A DNA stretch of 18,176 nucleotides from Pontimonas sp. GTDB lineage: Bacteria; Actinomycetota; Actinomycetes; Actinomycetales; Microbacteriaceae. The stretch covers positions 1 to 18,176 of the forward strand of contig JAIOWV010000015.1 in NCBI GenBank assembly GCA_021741945.1, in the 5' to 3' direction. Numbering within the stretch: the first letter of the stretch is position 1; each line of letters opens with the position of its first letter. A program made the translations under genes and the position numbers. Below, one piece after another: positions 7,322-15,305 of this stretch. The notes beneath the pieces were generated by a model that ran no database searches, was not told the origin of the DNA, and was given only the letters and a program-made list of their open reading frames with translations.

Positions 7322-7351
7322 GGTGGCCGAGGGCTTACGCCCCCGGCCACC
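7322..7351 (-). terminator. 13-bp GNRA-capped hairpin after glpV
   Basis: On the minus-strand RNA, bases 7351-7339 pair with 7334-7322 in an unbroken 13-bp stem (one G-U pair) capped by GUAA, a GNRA tetraloop. On the plus strand the same site has an A-C mismatch and a UUAC loop, so the structure is tuned to the glp transcript. It starts 21 bases after the glpV stop. No U-run follows (CGTCCTTAAC), so it may be a U-less terminator or a 3'-end stabiliser. Confidence 0.7.
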
Positions 7352-7359
7352 AGTCTTTC

Positions 7360-7375
7360 GTAACTAGCTAGTTAC
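7360..7375. repeat. 16-bp perfect palindrome over the glpV stop codon
   Basis: GTAACTAGCTAGTTAC at 7360-7375 equals its own reverse complement and contains the glpV TAA. It carries several stop codons across frames on both strands (TAA, TAG). It could be a binding site or a translational block, or chance. Only one copy was noticed in the window. Confidence 0.5.
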
Positions 7376-9186
7376 TCCTGGATAACGGACTCGCCGCGGA
7401 ACCACGCAGCTACGATGTCATCGTAGGTTTGGGTCTTTGCAGCGGGCTTTTCGTTAGCCAACTTGGGGTACGGAGCACCAGGCTGGTCAAGCCAGTACTG
7501 GGCGTCGCGTTCCTCGTTCAGCTTCACACCACATTCGCTGTGAACGCCAGCCGCTTCAAGACGCTCCATGATCTCGTCCTGGCCTGCGGCCAGTTGATCC
7601 ATAGCTTCCTGAGCGGTTACTTCACCAGCTGCGGCGGAGCCGATTGCCTGCCACCAAAGCGCAGACATCGAGGGGTAGTCAGGAACGTTGGTTCCTGTTG
7701 GGGTCCAGTTCACGCGGTCAGGTGACCGGTAGAACTCCACCAAACCACCGTAGTTAGCGGCGTTGTCGGTGAAGTACTGGTGGTTGATTGTCGAGTCACG
7801 GATGAACGTGAGTCCCTGAATCGACTTCGCAACGTCCACTGTCTTGGAGGTTACAAACTGTGCGTAGAGCCATGCAGCGTCACGCTTGTCAGCGTCTGCG
7901 TGGTTCATGAAGGTCCAGGAACCTGCGTCCTGGTAACCCAGCTTGTGTCCTTCTTTCCAGTATGCGCCGTGGGGGCTAGGAGCCATACGCCAGACAGCGT
8001 TGCCGTCAGCGTCGGTCATAGCAGGCGAGTCAATAGTTGCTCTGGTGAACACTGTGTACCAGAACATCTGCTGAGCTACGGAACCTTCACCCACAACACC
8101 GGCAGACTCATCAAAGTTGATGTTCTGTGATCCGGGAGGTGCGTATTCGAACCAGTCGAGGTACTTCTGCACGGCGTAAACCGAAGCAGGAGCGTTGGTG
8201 TCACCACCACGGGTTACAGAAGAACCCACGGGGGAACAGTTCTCGACACGGATACCCCACTCGTCAACGGGAATACCGTTAGGAGTGCGATCGCCGGTCT
8301 CAGGGTGGAAGACGGTGTCACCGTTTCCAGCCATCGACAGCCATGCGTCAGTGAAGCGCCATCCGAGTGAGAAGTGCTTCGCACCGTAGTCCATGTGACC
8401 ATAGACCTTCTCACCGTTGATGGTTCCATCACCGTTGACCTGGGTCGAGAAGAAGACAGCAATGTCTTCATACGCAGACCAGTTGACAGGAACACCGAGG
8501 GGGTATCCGTAGATTTCCTCGAATTGTGCCTGAATTTCGGGGTCCGAGAACCAGTCGTAGCGGAACCAGTAAAGGTTCGCGAACTGCTGGTCGGGCATCT
8601 GGTAGATAACGCCGTCCGAACCGGTACCGAAGCTCAAACCGATGAAGTCATCGAGGTCAAGAGTCGGCAGGGTTGGGGAGGAATCCAACAGAGTCGAAAT
8701 GGGGTAGATGTAGTCACCGCGCTGGTGACCACCGATGGAGTCGGTGTCGTTGACGAAGCCGTCATACACCGAGGTGCGAGTCTGGATCTCAGTCGAGATG
8801 ATCTCCATAACTTCACCTTCACCCATCAAGGAGTGAGTCAGGTTGATTCCGGTGAGGTCTGAGAAGACCGCAGCAAGAATTTCAGACTCGTATGCGTGGG
8901 TAGGAATGTTCTCAGAGAGGACATTCACATCCAGCCCTTGGTAGGGTTCTGCTGCCTCGATGAACCACATCAGCTCGGCCATCTGCTCGTCCCGGGTGAG
9001 CGTGCTCTCCTGGAAGTAGAGGTCGATGTACTGAGCTGCCTTTTCTTCAGCCGTGCCTTCGAGAGTTGGTACAGCGCTCTCGTCAGCCCCACCGGTCGCT
9101 CCGGCACATGCCGAGGCGACTAGGAGGGTTGCCGTCGAAAGGGCGAGGACATTCCGCGTCCGTGAAAGGACGTTTCTTGCGCTCAT
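7372..9186 (-). CDS. glpV: Glycerol-type ABC transporter substrate-binding lipoprotein, GlpV-like
   Basis: The product is 604 residues, unusually long for a sugar-binding protein but in the range of the GlpV group. A signal peptide ends in an atypical lipobox, VASAC, giving a lipidated Cys27 after a hydrophobic stretch at about 13-24. The body looks like a family 1 extracellular solute-binding protein rich in Trp and Tyr (for example YWFRYDWF, WRFTDAWLSMAGNG, MFWYTVF). Assignment to glycerol rests on the operon: two permeases, two ATPases, a DUF2160 protein and glpD in the rhizobial glpD-STPQUV order. It is the last gene, 121 bases after glpU, with tandem hairpins before it and a 13-bp hairpin after it. 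GAAAGG just upstream supports the ATG. Other polyols or glycerol 3-phosphate remain possible substrates. Confidence 0.82.
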   Translation of the reverse strand: MSARNVLSRTRNVLALSTATLLVASACAGATGGADESAVPTLEGTAEEKAAQYIDLYFQESTLTRDEQMAELMWFIEAAEPYQGLDVNVLSENIPTHAYESEILAAVFSDLTGINLTHSLMGEGEVMEIISTEIQTRTSVYDGFVNDTDSIGGHQRGDYIYPISTLLDSSPTLPTLDLDDFIGLSFGTGSDGVIYQMPDQQFANLYWFRYDWFSDPEIQAQFEEIYGYPLGVPVNWSAYEDIAVFFSTQVNGDGTINGEKVYGHMDYGAKHFSLGWRFTDAWLSMAGNGDTVFHPETGDRTPNGIPVDEWGIRVENCSPVGSSVTRGGDTNAPASVYAVQKYLDWFEYAPPGSQNINFDESAGVVGEGSVAQQMFWYTVFTRATIDSPAMTDADGNAVWRMAPSPHGAYWKEGHKLGYQDAGSWTFMNHADADKRDAAWLYAQFVTSKTVDVAKSIQGLTFIRDSTINHQYFTDNAANYGGLVEFYRSPDRVNWTPTGTNVPDYPSMSALWWQAIGSAAAGEVTAQEAMDQLAAGQDEIMERLEAAGVHSECGVKLNEERDAQYWLDQPGAPYPKLANEKPAAKTQTYDDIVAAWFRGESVIQE

Positions 9187-9243
9187 TTCTTACCTTTCGT
9201 CAATTGCCAGCTAGCAACACCTCTGCTAACTGACGTTGTTATC

Positions 9244-9297
9244 GGGAGACCCGGCATTGCCGTTTCTCCCTTTGACCAGATCCCAAGCGGGCTGGCC
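9244..9297 (-). promoter_or_regulatory. Tandem hairpins between glpU and glpV
   Basis: Two stem-loops fill the middle of the 121-base gap. At 9274-9297 a 6-bp stem (one G-U in the transcript) encloses CCC-GCTT-GGG. At 9244-9270 GGGAGA/TCTCCC encloses CGGC-AAT-GCCG, with a two-by-two purine internal loop between the stems. Neither is followed by a U-tract in the minus direction. The position suggests mRNA processing or partial termination that uncouples glpV from the permease genes. No convincing internal promoter was found in the roughly 55 bases before glpV. Confidence 0.6.
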
Positions 9298-9307
9298 AAA
9301 CCTAAAC

Positions 9308-9583
9308 TCATCCCCATTTCAAAATCACCGCTCCCACAGCTGCGCCGATCGCGGTAAAGACCCAGGGGTTCGTCCCGGCGATGCCAAAGGAGACCACCAT
9401 GATCAGCGCAAACGTGATCAGGGCTATATAGAGGCGCTCACTGCGGTCAGTAACGAACCCCACGAAGCCTTTACGGCGGTGTGGAGGGCTGAAGTGCCCC
9501 CAAATCGTCATCCCGGCAATCATGAGGAAGACCAACACAAAGATGATGGCCACCGGAATCGTCCAGTACATGAAACTAAACAT
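9308..9583 (-). CDS. glpU: DUF2160 small membrane protein, GlpU-like
   Basis: The product is 91 residues with three predicted membrane segments (about 8-28, 51-69 and 73-89). A polar stretch lies between the first two, HFSPPHRRKGFVGFVTDRSERLY (from about 30, given as HFSPPHRRKG then FVGFVTDRSERLY). The pattern of a Met/Trp-rich first helix, a GF...T.R.(E/D)RL loop and a hydrophobic tail matches DUF2160, the small integral membrane protein that travels with GlpSTPQV importers. Its role is unknown, possibly an accessory subunit of the permease complex. The ATG is two bases beyond the glpQ stop, so translation is coupled. A run reading AGGACGGG within the glpQ end may serve as its ribosome site. 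Its presence is one of the best pointers to a glycerol-type system. Confidence 0.82.
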   Translation of the reverse strand: MFSFMYWTIPVAIIFVLVFLMIAGMTIWGHFSPPHRRKGFVGFVTDRSERLYIALITFALIMVVSFGIAGTNPWVFTAIGAAVGAVILKWG

Positions 9584-9585
9584 GG

Positions 9586-10434
9586 CTACACCCGTCCTAA
9601 CGCGAAGCCCTTGGCGATGTAATTGCGGACAAACCAGATGACGATGACACCCGGGACAATGGCGATGACACCCGCTGCCGAGAGCAGCGCCCAGTCGAGT
9701 CCCGCCGCAGTCGACGTCGTCGACATCTGCACCGCGAGCGGCATCGCTCGCGGTCCCGTCAGCGTCTTGGCTATGAGCAGCTCCACCCAGCTAAACATGA
9801 AGGTGAAGAACATCGTCACGCCAATACCCGCCCGAATCATCGGAATGAAGATCGTGAGGAAGAAACGGCCGAACTTGTAGCCATCGATTTCCGCGATTTC
9901 ATCCAGTTGCTTGGGCACTCCTGACATGAACCCTTCCAAAATCCACACTGCGAGCGGAACATTGAAGAGCATGTGAGCCAGAGCGACAGCGTAGGTCGTA
10001 TCAAAGAGCCCGACCGCCTGATACATCTGGAAGAACGGCAGAGCAAACACAGCCGCTGGGGCCATACGGTTTGTCAGCAACCAGAAGAACAGGTGCTTAT
10101 CGCCCGAGAACGTGTAGCGACTAAACGCATACGCCGCGGGAAGCGCCACGGCGACCGAGAGAACCATGTTGATCGTCGTGTAGCTAATCGAGTTGATGAA
10201 CGATCCGACCCACAGGGGATCTGAGAAGAAGTCCGTGTAACCCCGGAAGGAGATTCTGGACGGAATGATCTCAAACTTGGTCAGAATGTCTTCGTTGAAG
10301 CGAAGAGACATCGATACCAACCACAGCAGCGGGATGGACCAGATGGCCATGATGAACCAGAAAAGCCAGCTTCTCCAGTCGAAGTAGGAGCCCCTGAGTG
10401 GGCCCTGAATCACGGGAATGTTGGTGGTGGTCAT
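9586..10434 (-). CDS. glpQ: Glycerol-type ABC transporter permease, GlpQ-like
   Basis: The product is 282 residues, a MalG-class permease with about six membrane segments (the first at about 22-42). Its EAA loop, DEIAEIDGYKFGRFFLTIFIP, spans 178-198 (read as DEIAEIDGYK and FGRFFLTIFIP) and contacts an ATPase. It pairs with GlpP to form the channel. Its ATG overlaps the glpP stop by four bases (ATGA), and AAGGAGG lies just upstream, so both coupling and independent initiation are supported. Name caution: in E. coli glpQ denotes a glycerophosphodiesterase; the symbol here follows the rhizobial transporter nomenclature. Confidence 0.84.
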   Translation of the reverse strand: MTTTNIPVIQGPLRGSYFDWRSWLFWFIMAIWSIPLLWLVSMSLRFNEDILTKFEIIPSRISFRGYTDFFSDPLWVGSFINSISYTTINMVLSVAVALPAAYAFSRYTFSGDKHLFFWLLTNRMAPAAVFALPFFQMYQAVGLFDTTYAVALAHMLFNVPLAVWILEGFMSGVPKQLDEIAEIDGYKFGRFFLTIFIPMIRAGIGVTMFFTFMFSWVELLIAKTLTGPRAMPLAVQMSTTSTAAGLDWALLSAAGVIAIVPGVIVIWFVRNYIAKGFALGRV

Positions 10435-11381
10435 GACCGACCTCCTTCCACAGTAGCGACGTCTCCGGGCGCAGCGTCTCGCTTATGAATTACCGTCCTC
10501 TTGGTCTTCTTGGTGGCGCCAGGACGCTCGTCGAGAGTCAGCACCGTGAAGAAGATGAACGAGAAGACCTGGATGATCAAGAAGTAGATCAACGAGAACG
10601 CTGCCGACTTGCCCAGATCGAACTGAATCAGGGCAAGCACCGAGAGCAAAATACTCATCACCTCAGTCGAGGTTCCGGGCCCACCACCGGTCAGGATGTA
10701 GGGCTCGGCGTAGATCATGAACGAGTCCATGAAACGCAGCAAGATAGCGATCATGAGCACCCGACGGAGCTTGGGAAGCTCGACGAACCGGAACACCGAC
10801 CACGGCGATGCCGCGTCAATGGCTGCAGCCTGGTAGTAGGCCTGAGGAATCGAGCGAAGGCCGGCGTAAACCAGCAGTGTGACCAATGGCGTCCAGTGCC
10901 AGACGTCCATTGCGACCATCGTCACCCAGGCGTCAGCCGGGGTGTTACCGATGTCGAAGGGCCTGAACTGGTTGACCGTGACGCCAAGGAGTCCAACGTC
11001 GGGCCTGGCCAAAATACGCCAGGTAATTCCCACAACGTTCCAGGGGATGATCAACGGGATTGCCACAATCACGAGGGCAGCGGCGGCTTTCCAGCCTTCC
11101 CGAGGCATCAAACGAGCGATAAAGATACCCAGTGGAATCTCAATCAACAGAATCTGGGTTGAGAAGATCAGGTTTCTCTGGAAGGCAGCGATGATAGCTG
11201 GGTCTGTGGCGATGGCCCGGAAGAAGTCGAGGCCCATGTAGAGACGGTTTGCTGGGCTCAAAACATCCTGCACGGAGTAGTTCGCCACCGTCATCAACGG
11301 AATGATGGCGGTGAAGGCCACCACCAGCACCACTGGCAGGACCAGGAACCAGGCTTTGTTGTTCTTTCTCTTGCTCAGCAT
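10431..11381 (-). CDS. glpP: Glycerol-type ABC transporter permease, GlpP-like
   Basis: The product is 316 residues, a MalF-class permease with a short basic N-terminus (MLSKRKNNK) and a first membrane helix at about 11-34. An EAA-type loop AAAIDAASPWSVFRFVELP lies at 185-203. The C-terminal 30 residues are a charged cytoplasmic tail (TKKTKRTVIHKRD). With GlpQ it forms the translocation path for the substrate delivered by GlpV. It starts three bases after the glpT stop, with a GGGAAAGGG ribosome-binding-like run inside the glpT end. Its place directly after the two ATPase genes matches glpS-T-P-Q order. Confidence 0.84.
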   Translation of the reverse strand: MLSKRKNNKAWFLVLPVVLVVAFTAIIPLMTVANYSVQDVLSPANRLYMGLDFFRAIATDPAIIAAFQRNLIFSTQILLIEIPLGIFIARLMPREGWKAAAALVIVAIPLIIPWNVVGITWRILARPDVGLLGVTVNQFRPFDIGNTPADAWVTMVAMDVWHWTPLVTLLVYAGLRSIPQAYYQAAAIDAASPWSVFRFVELPKLRRVLMIAILLRFMDSFMIYAEPYILTGGGPGTSTEVMSILLSVLALIQFDLGKSAAFSLIYFLIIQVFSFIFFTVLTLDERPGATKKTKRTVIHKRDAAPGDVATVEGGRS

Positions 11382-11384
11382 GAC

Positions 11385-12464
11385 TTATCGCCCTTTCCCT
11401 GCTGGCTGGACCCTGGCGCACATGACTTTGTGCTCAAAGAGGAACGTGCGCTCCGGCACGAAGGTGAAGGCGGCTTTGTCGCCTTCACGGACCGAGACAT
11501 CGGACTCAACCTTGGAGAGCAGGGTCTGCGAGCCAAGGCCAAGCTTGATGAGCTGGTAACCGCCGCGGTTCTCCACGCGAAGCACCGTCATCTGGTGTCC
11601 GTGTGAGCCACCGGGGGTGACGAACTCGGGGCGAACGCCCAAGCGGTATGAGCCCTGGAGGCCACCCACATCAGCGGTACCCAGGTTCATTCCCTCGAAA
11701 GTGACCACCGAATCCTTGACGGTCACATCCAGGAAGTTCATACCGGGAGACCCAATGAAATATCCCGCAAACTCGTGGCTTGGCTCGAGGAAAAGGTCTT
11801 CTGAGGATCCAGTCTGGACAACCTCACCAGCGTTCATCAGGAGAACCTTGTCCGCGAAGGTCAGCGCCTCTGTTTGATCGTGGGTGACATAGACGAGGGT
11901 GACACCGGTCTGCAGGTGCAACCGCTTGAGGCGGTTGCGCAGCGTCCATTTGAAGTTCTGGTCGATTACGGTGAGGGGTTCGTCGAAGAGGATTGCTGCG
12001 ACGTCGCTGCGCACCAGACCCCGGCCGAGGCTCACGATTTGCTGAAGGTCTGAGCGCAGTTTGCCTGGTCGGATATCAAGGTCATCCTCAAGGCCCAGCA
12101 GCTCTGCGATTTCCGCAACGCGCTTCTCAATGACGTCCGGGGCAATCTTGCGGTTCTTGAGGGGGAACTCCAGGTTCTTCCGAACACTCATCGTGTCGTA
12201 GAGGACTGGGAACTGGAAGACCTGGGCAATATTGCGGTCTTCGGTCGGCTTGTCGGTGATATCGACTCCGTCAATATAAATCCGGCCCTGGGAGGGCTTC
12301 ACGATGCCGGACATGATGTTGAGCAATGTGGTCTTGCCGCAACCACTGGGACCAAGCAGGGCGTATGCCTTGCCGTCTTCCCAGGTCATGTCAATCTTCT
12401 TGAGGGCGTAAGTGTTACCGCCGTCATAGCTGTGGGCGACGTTATCGAGGACGATCTCAGCCAT
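11385..12464 (-). CDS. glpT: ABC transporter ATPase with degenerate signature motif, GlpT-like
   Basis: The product is 359 residues: an ATPase domain (about 1-235) followed by a TOBE-like OB domain. Walker A GPSGCGKTT (38-46), Q-loop Gln84, Walker B ILFDEP (158-163, Glu162) and H-loop His195 (THDQTEAL) are intact. The signature LSGGQ is replaced by LRSDL at 136-140, in the context KLRSDLQQIVSLGRGL, so this subunit cannot present a normal signature to its partner. GlpS in the next-upstream gene has the reciprocal defect, implying a GlpS/GlpT heterodimer with one catalytic site. The ATG directly abuts the glpS TAA, giving tight coupling and roughly equal expression. Name caution: E. coli glpT is an unrelated glycerol 3-phosphate antiporter. 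Confidence 0.87.
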   Translation of the reverse strand: MAEIVLDNVAHSYDGGNTYALKKIDMTWEDGKAYALLGPSGCGKTTLLNIMSGIVKPSQGRIYIDGVDITDKPTEDRNIAQVFQFPVLYDTMSVRKNLEFPLKNRKIAPDVIEKRVAEIAELLGLEDDLDIRPGKLRSDLQQIVSLGRGLVRSDVAAILFDEPLTVIDQNFKWTLRNRLKRLHLQTGVTLVYVTHDQTEALTFADKVLLMNAGEVVQTGSSEDLFLEPSHEFAGYFIGSPGMNFLDVTVKDSVVTFEGMNLGTADVGGLQGSYRLGVRPEFVTPGGSHGHQMTVLRVENRGGYQLIKLGLGSQTLLSKVESDVSVREGDKAAFTFVPERTFLFEHKVMCARVQPAGKGR

Positions 12465-13553
12465 TTACTTCACGCTCACTTTCGGAACAAACAGAGTGGC
12501 GCCGCTCTCGGCATCAAATCCATAGAGGTCAGACGTGGCGAAATAGCCCGTTACTGAACTGTCAGGCTCCATGGGGTGAGCGCCATCGAGTTCAATCACC
12601 ACGTACTCGCGTGTGGGGAGTGTCAGGTGGACATAGGTAATGCTTCCTGTCACCTCAGCGAGCTGCACCACGCCGGTGAACTCCGCGTCGCTGGCGCTGC
12701 CGCGACTCAGGTGAATCCGGTGTGGCTGGAGACCCAGGGTGAAGCTCTGGCCATCGCGAAGCGACGAGTCCTTGAGGGGAACCGTCGTCGTGCCAAAGGA
12801 CACCGAAGAACCAGAGACAGTAGAGGACACGAGGTTGATTGGTGGGTCGGAGAGTGCCTGCGCAACCGACACTTTCGAGGGGTTCCGGTAGAGGTCCAAA
12901 GCCTGGCCGGTCTGCTCAACGCGTCCCTGGAACATTGCTACTGTCGTGGTCGCAAAGTCCAGTGCTTCAGAGGGCTCAGCGGTGCTGTAGAGCACCACGT
13001 TGTCGGCTGAAGAGAAAATCTCCTGCAGCTCCTCGCGCAGTTGCTCGCGCAGCTTGTAATCGAGGTTCGCTAGTGGCTCATCGAGAAGGACAAGGTCAGA
13101 TTTTCTGGCGAGAGCCCTAGCAATCGCCACACGCTGCTGCTGCCCACCCGAAAGCTCGCTCGGCTTGCGCTTAAGGAACGGAGTCAAGCCCAACAGTTCA
13201 GCAAGCTCTTCAACCCGGGCTGCAATCTGCTCCTTAGTGGGCTTTTCGGCGGACACCTTCAAAGGAGACGCGATGTTGTCAAAAACCGAGAACGCCGGGT
13301 AGTTGATGAACTGCTGATACACGAACGAAACCGAGCGGTCACGAACATTGGTCTCAGTGATGTCCTGACCGTTCAAGGTGATGGTGCCCGTGGTGGGCTT
13401 GGTGAGCCCGGCAATGATGCGCATGAGCGTTGTCTTACCCGCAAGGTTCGGCCCAACTAGCACGTTGATGCCGGCGCCAAAGCTGACCGTGACGTCCGAA
13501 ATCCAGTTCTCACCGCCCTCGACCAGGCTGATGTTATTTAGCTCAAGACCCAT
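12465..13553 (-). CDS. glpS: ABC transporter ATPase lacking the H-loop histidine, GlpS-like
   Basis: The product is 362 residues with an ATPase domain and a C-terminal TOBE-like domain. Walker A GPNLAGKTT (34-42), Q-loop Gln80, a perfect signature LSGGQQQRVAIARAL (134-148) and Walker B VLLDEP (155-160, Glu159) are present. The H-loop, normally THD, reads TAE (191-193), so Ala192 replaces the catalytic switch histidine. Combined with GlpT, GlpS can give its good signature to the GlpT Walker site, while its own site is doubly impaired. It begins 16 bases inside the 3' end of glpD, with a strong GAGGAGGG nine bases before the ATG. This places it second in the operon, as in the rhizobial cluster. 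Confidence 0.87.
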   Translation of the reverse strand: MGLELNNISLVEGGENWISDVTVSFGAGINVLVGPNLAGKTTLMRIIAGLTKPTTGTITLNGQDITETNVRDRSVSFVYQQFINYPAFSVFDNIASPLKVSAEKPTKEQIAARVEELAELLGLTPFLKRKPSELSGGQQQRVAIARALARKSDLVLLDEPLANLDYKLREQLREELQEIFSSADNVVLYSTAEPSEALDFATTTVAMFQGRVEQTGQALDLYRNPSKVSVAQALSDPPINLVSSTVSGSSVSFGTTTVPLKDSSLRDGQSFTLGLQPHRIHLSRGSASDAEFTGVVQLAEVTGSITYVHLTLPTREYVVIELDGAHPMEPDSSVTGYFATSDLYGFDAESGATLFVPKVSVK

Positions 13554-15238
13554 TGTGAGCTGCCCTCCTCGACTGTGATGGACATGATTTCCCGCGCGAT
13601 GACTTCGCTACTCCACCCTCGTTCGCTCGCCATAATCTGGGCGAGCTCAGAGAGTAAAGAGTGGCTTAGCTGGCCACTAAAGGCCAGACTCGTGCGTCGG
13701 TGAACAATATCCGAAAGTGTGACGACCCATTCGCGGGCAATCAAAGACCGAATCTCCCCCACCGAATAACCGGGGTGGTGTTCCAGGGGCTCGTCGCCCC
13801 ACACCGCCAGATCCGCAATCACCCGGGTGGCATAAGTGCCATAGCGCAGGAGCAACTGCTCCGCACGCTCTGGAGTGATCGCCTGGGCGTGCTCACGTGC
13901 CCACTGCGCTTTCGTGCTCTGTGTGACTGGGAAGTCCCGACCCCCGCCAATGGGAAGCGATTCTGTGCCTACGGAGCGGGACTTGCCGAGCACGGCCAGA
14001 GTTTCATCGGCAAGGTGCTCGCCGAGAGCGCGGAACGTCGTCCACTTGCCGCCAACGAGAGAAAGAACGGGTATCCCCTCGCCCAGTCGGCCGTGGACTA
14101 TCCGGTAATCCCTCGAGACGAAGCCTGGGTTGGTGTCCCCGCTGGCCGGAAGTGGCCGGACCCCTGAATACCGATAGACGATTTGGGAATGGTCGGTGTG
14201 GATCCCCGGGAAGACGTGCTTGACGAGATCGAAGAAGTAGTCCACCTCTTCGTCTGTGCACACAACTTCGTCACGCATATCCACGGGGATATCTGTCGTG
14301 CCGACCAGGACCCGATTGACAATCGGGTACATCAAGACGATGCGACCGTCGCTGTTCTCAAAGAAAATCTCGCGACCATCGCAGGCGGCGAACAACTCGG
14401 GGTTGTCCAGAACAATGTGCGAACCCTTCGTTCCACCCATGAACGCGGTGGGCATCCCCAGGCCTTCATTGGTGAGGTCCGTCCACGGTCCAGAAGCATT
14501 GATCACAACGTTTGCGGAGATGGAGAACTCTTCACCGGTCATCTCATCGCGCACCACGACACTCTCGCCTTCAAAGCCAACGGCGGAGAGATAGTTGGCG
14601 GCACGGGCGTGGGGTCCAGCGTCCAAGCCATCACGGAGAACATCGAGGGCCAGGCGCTCGGGATTGTCCATCGCAGCGTCGTAATAGGTCGCGGTGTATT
14701 TCACATCGGGGTGCAGGTAGGGCATTTGAGCGAGGGACTTCTTCTTGCCAAGGAAACTGTGGCGGGGCATGCGACCGCCGTCGCGACCAAAAGTGTCATA
14801 GAGCATCAGGCCGACTTTGATCAGAAACGCACCGCGTTCCTTCGGCTTGCCCTGCGTGTGGGTCAGCAGACGCAGAGGTGCCGCCAACAACCCGGAGAAC
14901 ACCGAGAAGATCGGGATTGTCGTCTTGAGTGGGCGCACATAGTGGGGAGCCGCTGCGAGAAGACGGTTGCGCTCCTGGAGTGACTCTTTCACCAGACGCA
15001 GTTCGCCGTTCTCGAGGTAGCGCACACCACCGTGAATCATGTGCGAGGAAGCTGCGGAGGCGCCCGAACAGAAATCGTTGCGTTCGACCAAAAGCACCCG
15101 GACGCCCTGAAGGGCTAGGTCCCTGAAAGTGGCGAGGCCATTAATGCCACCGCCGATAATGAGTACTTCTACTTGGGGGTCCCGGCGCACGTGAGCGAGG
15201 CGCTCGGATCCGAGCTGCTCTCGTCGTGCTGGTGCCAT
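13538..15238 (-). CDS. glpD: Glycerol-3-phosphate dehydrogenase, FAD/quinone type
   Basis: The product is 566 residues, longer than E. coli GlpD (501) but normal for actinobacteria. A Rossmann FAD-binding motif GGGINGLA runs from 29-36, with acidic Glu52 at the strand 2 end. The GlpD signature SGASAASSHMIHGGVRYLE lies at 58-76, GVRPLPASGDTNPG in the middle, and GGKWTTFRALGEH near the end of the DAO domain. A helical DAO_C domain completes the protein. It oxidises glycerol 3-phosphate to dihydroxyacetone phosphate at the inner face of the membrane, passing electrons to quinone. The ATG at 15238 has CAGGAGA about eight bases upstream. It heads the glycerol transporter operon and is divergent from the SorC-type regulator, which probably controls it. 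No glycerol kinase gene is present in this window. Confidence 0.94.
   Translation of the reverse strand: MAPARREQLGSERLAHVRRDPQVEVLIIGGGINGLATFRDLALQGVRVLLVERNDFCSGASAASSHMIHGGVRYLENGELRLVKESLQERNRLLAAAPHYVRPLKTTIPIFSVFSGLLAAPLRLLTHTQGKPKERGAFLIKVGLMLYDTFGRDGGRMPRHSFLGKKKSLAQMPYLHPDVKYTATYYDAAMDNPERLALDVLRDGLDAGPHARAANYLSAVGFEGESVVVRDEMTGEEFSISANVVINASGPWTDLTNEGLGMPTAFMGGTKGSHIVLDNPELFAACDGREIFFENSDGRIVLMYPIVNRVLVGTTDIPVDMRDEVVCTDEEVDYFFDLVKHVFPGIHTDHSQIVYRYSGVRPLPASGDTNPGFVSRDYRIVHGRLGEGIPVLSLVGGKWTTFRALGEHLADETLAVLGKSRSVGTESLPIGGGRDFPVTQSTKAQWAREHAQAITPERAEQLLLRYGTYATRVIADLAVWGDEPLEHHPGYSVGEIRSLIAREWVVTLSDIVHRRTSLAFSGQLSHSLLSELAQIMASERGWSSEVIAREIMSITVEEGSSQWVLS
13563..13570 (-). promoter_or_regulatory. 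Strong ribosome-binding site for glpS inside glpD
   Basis: The minus strand reads GAGGAGGG here, nine bases before the glpS ATG (13551-13553). It lies within glpD coding sequence, whose stop at 13538-13540 is past the glpS start. It fixes the glpS start and supports translational coupling. Confidence 0.75.
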
Positions 15239-15275
15239 GGGAATTTCTCCTGCTGCCTCGTTGCAGATTGCCCTG

Positions 15276-15305
15276 TTGTAGAAGACATTGGGCTACACAT
15301 ATATT
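15276..15305 (+). promoter_or_regulatory. Candidate promoter of the SorC-type regulator
   Basis: TTGTAG (15276-15281) and TATATT (15300-15305) are separated by 18 bases and resemble a sigma70-type -35/-10 pair. Predicted transcription would start near 15312, about 35 bases before the regulator ATG. The -10 overlaps the TTGCGTCGCAA palindrome, which would allow autoregulation. Confidence 0.4.

Noticed and set aside
14183..14983. Long plus-strand open frame of 266 codons inside glpD
   Set aside because: It is antisense to clearly conserved GlpD sequence and has no recognisable protein family features; a high-GC shadow.
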